A stretch of DNA of 20,364 nucleotides from RGIG426 sp045598065 (lineage in GTDB: Bacteria; Bacillota; Clostridia; Oscillospirales; Acutalibacteraceae), in the NCBI GenBank assembly GCA_045598065.1, contig JAZLLJ010000016.1, positions 1 to 20,364 of the forward strand, in the 5' to 3' direction. Below are positions 16,119-20,364 of the stretch, piece by piece; position 1 is the stretch's first letter, and each line of letters begins with the position of its first letter. The position numbers were made by a program, and so were the translations under genes. The notes beneath the pieces are model-generated. The model did not search any database and had not been told where the DNA came from. It was given only the letters and a program-made list of their open reading frames with translations.

Positions 16119-17366
16119 TCAAACTTCCTCTTTTTTCTCGGTTTCCATCAGTTCGTTACATTTGGCAATCAGGTAATCGGCCACACGCGAGGCTCCCTCG
16201 CCGCGGTAACACCACGTTTCATCTCGCACTTCGCGGCGACCGTCGGCATACCGCTGTTCCGACAGGCAGTCGGAGATCAGCTGCGGAAGTTGTTCCAAGC
16301 GGTCGGGAGTCAATTTTTCGCCGATACGCGGAAGCGCCGTAAACGTCCAAAACGGAGTGTCTAACCAGCAGGAATCGTATGGGCTGTTATCAAAATCCGT
16401 GTCCGCATAAATAATCGGCTTGTCGTAAACCAACGAAAAATCAAAGATAACGCCGGAGAAGTCCGAAATCAAGATATCCGAACGTTTCAGCACCTCAAAA
16501 TTATCCGCATCGCGGTTCCATTCAAGGCGATCGGAATCGGGATATTGTTCCATTAACCCGTCAATCAGTTCTTTTTCGGAAGCAAAGGATTGAGGGTGCG
16601 GACGGACAATGATATGGTAATCGGATTCGAGAAGCACATCCAAAATCTTGCCGCCGTAACGGCTGAAAATCGCACTCGGACCCCACGACGGCGCCAGCAT
16701 AACGGTTTTTTGTTCCGACGGCACCGGCGGATACTCTTTCAGCCGTTTGGCCATTTCGTCCATATACGGGATGCCCACCATTACCAGTTCTTTTTCCGGT
16801 AAATTGCGAATCTTTTCCAAATTTCGCTCGTCCTCAAACTGGTAATCGCCGGAAAGCAACACCGCATCGTAATAGTCGAGGCCGAACATTCTGTAACCGG
16901 TGACTTCCGCCGGTGCGTGAAGCATATGAACGTAGTATTTCACGTCTTTCGAGCGTTTCCACTGGTACACGTCCAATCCCGGCGTGGTGGAAAACACCAC
17001 GTCAGCGCGCAAAAAGTTCAGTTTCACAAATGCCTTGTTGCCTTTGCCGATAAATTCCGGATGAACGTGTTCATACGTACATTCAAGGGCAGGATCATCG
17101 GGAGACGCCGTTAAATACGTCGTTTCGAATCCGCGAGCATTCAGCTCCCGGCAAACCGGCTCAAACACGCTCCAATAGCGCTTGTCGTCCGAAAAAATAA
17201 CCAGTCGCTCGCCTTTGCCTTCTTCTTGCTCGTGCTTGCCGCCGCTGAAGAAAAAACGAATTTTCACAAGCAGACCTTTAATGGTCCACATAGCAGCGCT
17301 AATAAAACCAAGCAAAATCGCAAACAGCATACTCCCCGTTCCGGGATCAATGTACAGTAGATTCAT
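16119..17366 (-). CDS. CDP-glycerol:glycerophosphate glycerophosphotransferase family protein (TagB/TagF-like)
   Basis: This 415-residue protein is taken from the ATG at 17366, 11 nt after AAAGG; a GTG four codons earlier abuts the Shine-Dalgarno and is less likely. It starts with YIDPGTGS and one membrane segment (about 12-36), so it is anchored at the inner membrane face. The rest is a GT-B glycosyltransferase-like fold of the teichoic acid polymerase family (PF04464). Hallmarks are LAPSWGP (224-230), RPHPQS (255-260), and SDFSGVIFDF then KPIIY (301-320), plus YRGEGASRVADYL near the end. Enzymes of this family move glycerol-phosphate or ribitol-phosphate from CDP-polyols to a growing polymer. 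It is the first gene of an operon whose second gene, the YidC-phosphatase fusion, starts one base after its stop. The substrate cannot be told from sequence. Confidence 0.93.
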   Translation of the reverse strand: MNLLYIDPGTGSMLFAILLGFISAAMWTIKGLLVKIRFFFSGGKHEQEEGKGERLVIFSDDKRYWSVFEPVCRELNARGFETTYLTASPDDPALECTYEHVHPEFIGKGNKAFVKLNFLRADVVFSTTPGLDVYQWKRSKDVKYYVHMLHAPAEVTGYRMFGLDYYDAVLLSGDYQFEDERNLEKIRNLPEKELVMVGIPYMDEMAKRLKEYPPVPSEQKTVMLAPSWGPSAIFSRYGGKILDVLLESDYHIIVRPHPQSFASEKELIDGLMEQYPDSDRLEWNRDADNFEVLKRSDILISDFSGVIFDFSLVYDKPIIYADTDFDNSPYDSCWLDTPFWTFTALPRIGEKLTPDRLEQLPQLISDCLSEQRYADGRREVRDETWCYRGEGASRVADYLIAKCNELMETEKKEEV

Positions 17367-17443
17367 AGGAAAGTGCACCTTTCTTTTGTACTATCGAAAC
17401 GGGCTTTCACCCGACGTCTTTGCAAAACATACCAAACCTGTGT

Positions 17444-17472
17444 ATTATATCATAAATATAAAGAAAAGTAAA
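17444..17472 (-). promoter_or_regulatory. Promoter of the glycerophosphotransferase/YidC-fusion operon
   Basis: On the minus strand, -35 TTTACT (17467-17472) is 17 bp from a perfect -10 TATAAT (17444-17449). The leader is about 70 nt and contains a short CGGG/CCCG hairpin. The -35 block matches that of the dockerin gene promoter. Confidence 0.8.
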
Positions 17473-17537
17473 GAGTTTTGTCGTTTTTGCTGAAAAAAGC
17501 ACACCATACTCTTCACCGATTCAACCCCAAAAAGCAC

Positions 17538-17573
17538 AAAACCCCTGTCAGTTTTCTTCCTGACAGAGGTTTT
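17538..17573 (-). terminator. Terminator of the lactonase-antiporter operon
   Basis: AAAACC-C-CTGTCAG (17538-17551) pairs with CTGACAG-A-GGTTTT (17560-17573) around an 8-nt loop, with one C/A mismatch. T runs flank it. It lies 18 nt after the antiporter stop codon at 17592. Confidence 0.88.
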
Positions 17574-17591
17574 CTGTGTCAAAATCATTTT

Positions 17592-19091
17592 TCAGTTTGA
17601 ATGAGTTTTCGGCCTACAGCACAACACCGCAAGTGCCGCCGCGAGCAGCACCGCACTCACCGCCATCGCCACCCACACGTTGACGGAAAAACCGATAAGC
17701 GTATACCCCACGGCGCACGCCGCCGCCGTAAGCGTTGCATACGGCAGTTGCGTTTCCACGTGGCGGATATGCACACATTCGGCACCGGTGGAAGACAAAA
17801 TGGTGGTGTCGGATATCGGCGAACAGTGGTCACCGTAGACCGAGCCGGAAAGTGTTGCGCCAAGCATCGGTACCAGCAGATACGCCGCCGTGTCCGCGGT
17901 ACAAATCATCGTCACAATGGGGATAAGAATACCGAACGTGCCCCACGACGTACCCATAGAAAACGCCATAACGGCGGCGACAGCAAACAGCATAAGCGGC
18001 AAGAAATCAAGCGGAATCGCCGCATTCCCCACAAAGCCGGAGAGGAATTCTCCCGTACCGATTCTCTCGCGGCACACGCCGCCCAAACTCCACGAAAGAA
18101 CGAGGATGAGCATCGGCGGCACAATACTGCCGATGCCTTTCACCACCGAATCCACAAACGTTTTCGGTGTCATCAGTTTACGGGGAAGATACAATACCGC
18201 CGCCACACACAGCGCCGCAAACGCGCCGAGCGCAAATCCGGCGGTGGGATTTTCACCGATGGCCTCGGAAAACGGCACGCCGTCGAAAAGGCCGCCGACG
18301 TACCCCATGCCCAAAACCGAGCAAACCACAAGTGCCACAATGGGCACAACGAGGTCAAAAATCCGTCCTTTTGACGGGGAGGTCTCTGTACCCTCCGCCT
18401 CCTCGAAAACGCTCAAGCAGGCAGCTTCCTCCGCTTTTTTCATCGATCCGAAATCCTTGCCGCTCCAGCAGACGAAAATCAGCATGGCAATCGTCAAAAA
18501 CGCATAGAAATTATACGGAATTGTTGAAAGAAAGGTGGAAAACCCGTTTTCTTCATCAATATTCCCTGCAACCGCCACAGCCCAACTGGACACCGGCGCA
18601 ATAATGCAAATCGGCGCAGCAGTAGCATCCAAAATATACGCGAGTTTTTCGCGCGAAATATGGGCGCGGTCGAACACAGGCCGCATCACTGTTCCTACCG
18701 TCAGACAGTTGAACCCGTCGTCGATAAAAATGAGGAGACCGAGAAAAACCGCCGCAAACGAGGCACCGCGCTTGGATTTCAGCTGCTTTTCCGCCCAATG
18801 GCCGTAGGCCTCGCTGCCGCCGGACTTGGACACCAACACCACCACGGCCCATAAAAGCGCCAGAAACAAAATCATATAGGCATTATCGGCGATTTTCGAG
18901 CAGAGCATATCGAGCAAAACAACTGCGCCGTCCACTACCGTTTTCCCACCGGCAACCGTGTAAATCGCCACGCCGGAAACCAGCCCGAAAAACAGCGAAC
19001 TGTAAACCTCTTTGGTCAACAGTGCCAGTGTAATCGCGATAAGCGGCGGCAACACCGACCATACACCGGTTTCGATTAACTCATACTCCAC
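17592..19091 (-). CDS. NhaC-family Na+/H+ antiporter
   Basis: This is a 499-residue polytopic membrane protein with about 11-12 hydrophobic segments, of the PF03553 (NhaC) family. I chose the GTG at 19091 because AAAGGAG lies 7 nt before it. An in-frame ATG at 19166 would add 25 basic residues that are really the shadow of the lactonase gene. Family marks include IFIDDGFNCLTVGTV (121-135), REKLAYILDATAAP (147-160), PVSSW (166-170), FSMGTSWGTFGILIP (377-391) and YGDHCSPISDTTILSS (419-434), the last carrying the conserved acidic and polar ion-path residues. A soluble loop lies at about 212-245. NhaC proteins exchange sodium for protons, while some relatives exchange organic acids or amino acids, so the substrate is not certain. 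The start overlaps the lactonase stop by 11 bp, implying translational coupling. Confidence 0.93.
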   Translation of the reverse strand: MEYELIETGVWSVLPPLIAITLALLTKEVYSSLFFGLVSGVAIYTVAGGKTVVDGAVVLLDMLCSKIADNAYMILFLALLWAVVVLVSKSGGSEAYGHWAEKQLKSKRGASFAAVFLGLLIFIDDGFNCLTVGTVMRPVFDRAHISREKLAYILDATAAPICIIAPVSSWAVAVAGNIDEENGFSTFLSTIPYNFYAFLTIAMLIFVCWSGKDFGSMKKAEEAACLSVFEEAEGTETSPSKGRIFDLVVPIVALVVCSVLGMGYVGGLFDGVPFSEAIGENPTAGFALGAFAALCVAAVLYLPRKLMTPKTFVDSVVKGIGSIVPPMLILVLSWSLGGVCRERIGTGEFLSGFVGNAAIPLDFLPLMLFAVAAVMAFSMGTSWGTFGILIPIVTMICTADTAAYLLVPMLGATLSGSVYGDHCSPISDTTILSSTGAECVHIRHVETQLPYATLTAAACAVGYTLIGFSVNVWVAMAVSAVLLAAALAVLCCRPKTHSN

Positions 19092-20049
19092 GCGACCACT
19101 CCTTTCCGACCACGCACAGCGGACGCGGCAACGAAAGCGACGAGCAAACGGTCCATTCTCCGCCATTTTTGCGAAGCACCGTCACGCTGTCGCTTTTTTC
19201 GTTGGTGCACACAAGGAATTCCCCGAATATGTCAAAATCTCGCGGCCAGTTGCCGCCGCAGGGAATACGTTCTTCAAAAGCAAGCCGCTCGTTCGCCGCA
19301 TTCAGCACCGTAAGGCAATTCGCACCGCGGTGAGACACGTACAGTTTCCCGTCGTACAACCGCAACGCGGCGGCGTAACTTTCACCGGAATACCCCGGCA
19401 AAGCCTCCACCGTTTCCAGCGGCACAAGACGCCCGTTTTCATAAGAAAACACCGTCACGGTGTTGCCGAGTTCGTTGACACAATATACGGTTTTCCCATC
19501 CGGCGAAAACGCCAAATGCCGCGGACCGCTTCCGGCAGGCGTTTTTGCGGTAAACATCGGGTTAAGAGCGCGGTCATAGGTGATAACCGTGTCCTGTCCG
19601 AGATCGGTACAAAGCAACCACTCGCCGTTCGGTGTCGGGGCGATAAAGTGCGGATGAGGAATCGCGCCCCCACGCTCGTGCGAGCGCACAAAACAGTCGC
19701 CGTTCGGTGAAAGTTTTGCCACACTTCCCGTTTGGTAGTTGGCGATATACACCCCTTCGTCCGTCACCGAAAAAAAGCAAGCTTCACCGCCGCCGGTTGC
19801 CGTGATTTCCCCGTTCTTGCCGAGCGTACCGTCATTGTCTAAAGGAAGAACCGTGTACCCGCTCTCCCCTGTTTTGAAAGGATTATACAAAAGCGTATGC
19901 ACCGTATTTTGCTGCAATACCACATACAGCGGCGAGGGCAAAGAAACCGTCTCCGCCTGTTCGAGCGTGCCGTCATCATATAGCACAACGTGCCAAACGC
20001 CGCCGTCTTCCGTACAGCAGGCAATATACAAATCAAAAAGCGGTGTCAT
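19081..20049 (-). CDS. Lactonase family protein (6-phosphogluconolactonase-like beta-propeller)
   Basis: The 322-residue product is read from the ATG at 20049, 7 nt after AGGAGG; upstream in-frame codons overlap or precede that site. It matches the seven-bladed propeller lactonase family (PF10282, YbhE/Pgl type). Signature blades are PHPHFIAPTPNGEWLLCTDL (131-150), GSGPRHLAFSPDGKTVYCVN (173-192) with TVTVFSY, and GGNWPRDFDIFGEFLVCTNE (265-284). The length is slightly below the usual ~340. Members hydrolyse 6-phosphogluconolactone in the pentose phosphate pathway, but many homologues are untested and act on other lactones or none. It has no signal peptide, so it should be cytoplasmic. It is first in an operon with the antiporter, an unusual partner. 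Confidence 0.92.
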   Translation of the reverse strand: MTPLFDLYIACCTEDGGVWHVVLYDDGTLEQAETVSLPSPLYVVLQQNTVHTLLYNPFKTGESGYTVLPLDNDGTLGKNGEITATGGGEACFFSVTDEGVYIANYQTGSVAKLSPNGDCFVRSHERGGAIPHPHFIAPTPNGEWLLCTDLGQDTVITYDRALNPMFTAKTPAGSGPRHLAFSPDGKTVYCVNELGNTVTVFSYENGRLVPLETVEALPGYSGESYAAALRLYDGKLYVSHRGANCLTVLNAANERLAFEERIPCGGNWPRDFDIFGEFLVCTNEKSDSVTVLRKNGGEWTVCSSLSLPRPLCVVGKEWSRGV

Positions 20050-20075
20050 CTTCATCCCTCCTTTGTCACCCATTC

Positions 20076-20104
20076 AGTATAGCACGCTTTCGGCGCTCAT
20101 ACAA
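20076..20104 (-). promoter_or_regulatory. Promoter of the lactonase-antiporter operon
   Basis: On the minus strand, -35 TTGTAT (20099-20104) is 17 bp from -10 TATACT (20076-20081). The start of transcription would be near 20069, giving a leader of only about 20 nt that holds the AAAGGAGG site. Confidence 0.78.
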
Positions 20105-20134
20105 CGGTTTTTTACGCAAAAATCCCTCTCGGAA

Positions 20135-20155
20135 GGCCGGGAGTTCTTAAGGAAT
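20135..20155. repeat. Dispersed palindrome, copy 3 (left arm only)
   Basis: GGCCGGGAGTTCTTAAGGAA plus T is identical to the left arm of copies 1 and 2. It is preceded by AAAAATCCCTC, which looks like the left half of a terminator stem, but neither the right palindrome arm nor the right terminator half follows. Different sequence starts at GTGTTG. Confidence 0.8.
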
Positions 20156-20310
20156 GTGTTGTTTCTCGCCTAAAAATTCCCGTCTGCATTGTTTCAAAAG
20201 CCCTTAAGGCATCTCCCTTACGTGCTTTTTCAACTTCCCAGAACGAAAATTTTTATCGGCTACGAAACCGCGAAGCGCCTTAAAACACAGATTTTGGATG
20301 AAGAACGCGA
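20156..20310. other. Intergenic segment with a structured AAGC/GCTT hairpin
   Basis: I see no convincing gene here. A hairpin at 20198-20227 pairs AAGC with GCTT and TAAGG with CCTTA around a 3x3 internal loop and a CATCTC loop. One minus-strand frame is open for about 45 codons (roughly 20246 to 20109) and runs through the half palindrome, but it has no ribosome site. The segment abuts the truncated palindrome exactly where its right arm is missing, so it could be a second repeat element or inserted remnant. Confidence 0.35.
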
Positions 20311-20311
20311 A

Positions 20312-20350
20312 AAACCGCCTCGGCTATACTGGCGTATAGCGAGGCGGTTT
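20312..20350 (-). terminator. Terminator of a minus-strand gene to the right of the window
   Basis: AAACCGCCTCG (20312-20322) pairs with CGAGGCGGTTT (20340-20350). After one unpaired G the stem continues CTATAC/GTATAG around a TGGC loop, 17 bp in all. On the minus strand it is followed by TTTTTCGCG, so it serves a gene that starts beyond the right edge. Confidence 0.88.
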
Positions 20351-20364
20351 GACAATGTTCTGCG

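Overview
The window comes from a Gram-positive anaerobe of the class Clostridia, most likely an Oscillospiraceae/Ruminococcaceae-type gut or rumen bacterium. This is inferred from a C-terminal type I dockerin, a CDP-glycerol glycerophosphotransferase of the teichoic acid type, a Gram-positive style lipoprotein, strong AGGAGG ribosome sites and AT-rich sigma-A type promoters. Every gene I can support lies on the minus strand, so transcription runs right to left. I see no rRNA, tRNA, CRISPR array, transposase or phage gene.

From right to left: (1) A two-gene operon encodes a seven-bladed-propeller lactonase (6-phosphogluconolactonase-like) and an NhaC-family Na+/H+ antiporter whose GTG start overlaps the lactonase stop. 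It has its own promoter and terminator. (2) A second two-gene operon encodes a membrane-anchored CDP-glycerol:glycerophosphotransferase (TagB/TagF family). One base later comes a 931-residue fusion of a YidC/Oxa1-like domain, extra membrane segments and an extracellular sulfatase/LtaS-type phosphatase domain. It looks like a machine for a glycerophosphate-containing surface polymer. (3) A single gene encodes a 1664-residue secreted protein. It is built of several kinds of internal beta repeats and ends in a dockerin, so it probably docks onto a cellulosome-like or other cohesin-bearing scaffold. (4) An operon of three unrecognised, charged, helical cytoplasmic-looking proteins (here C, B, A) follows. 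B and A share a domain of about 200 residues. C and B share a 70-residue C-terminal module ending QPQMNIPG, and A ends in a related P-x-M-N-x-P motif. (5) A solitary lipoprotein gene of unknown function has a near-consensus promoter overlapped by a perfect 20-bp palindrome. (6) At the left edge is the start of a fourth unknown protein (D), made of two tandem copies of a module of about 110 residues. Its promoter and leader resemble those of the C-B-A operon.

The most unusual items are the YidC-phosphatase fusion, in which the conserved groove arginine is replaced by asparagine; the C/B/A/D protein set with its shared tails and look-alike promoters; and a dispersed palindrome (GGCCGGGAGTTCTTAAGGAA and its complement) found twice inside the loop of an intrinsic terminator and twice as a half copy. 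No function could be named for C, B, A, D or the lipoprotein, and none is claimed.
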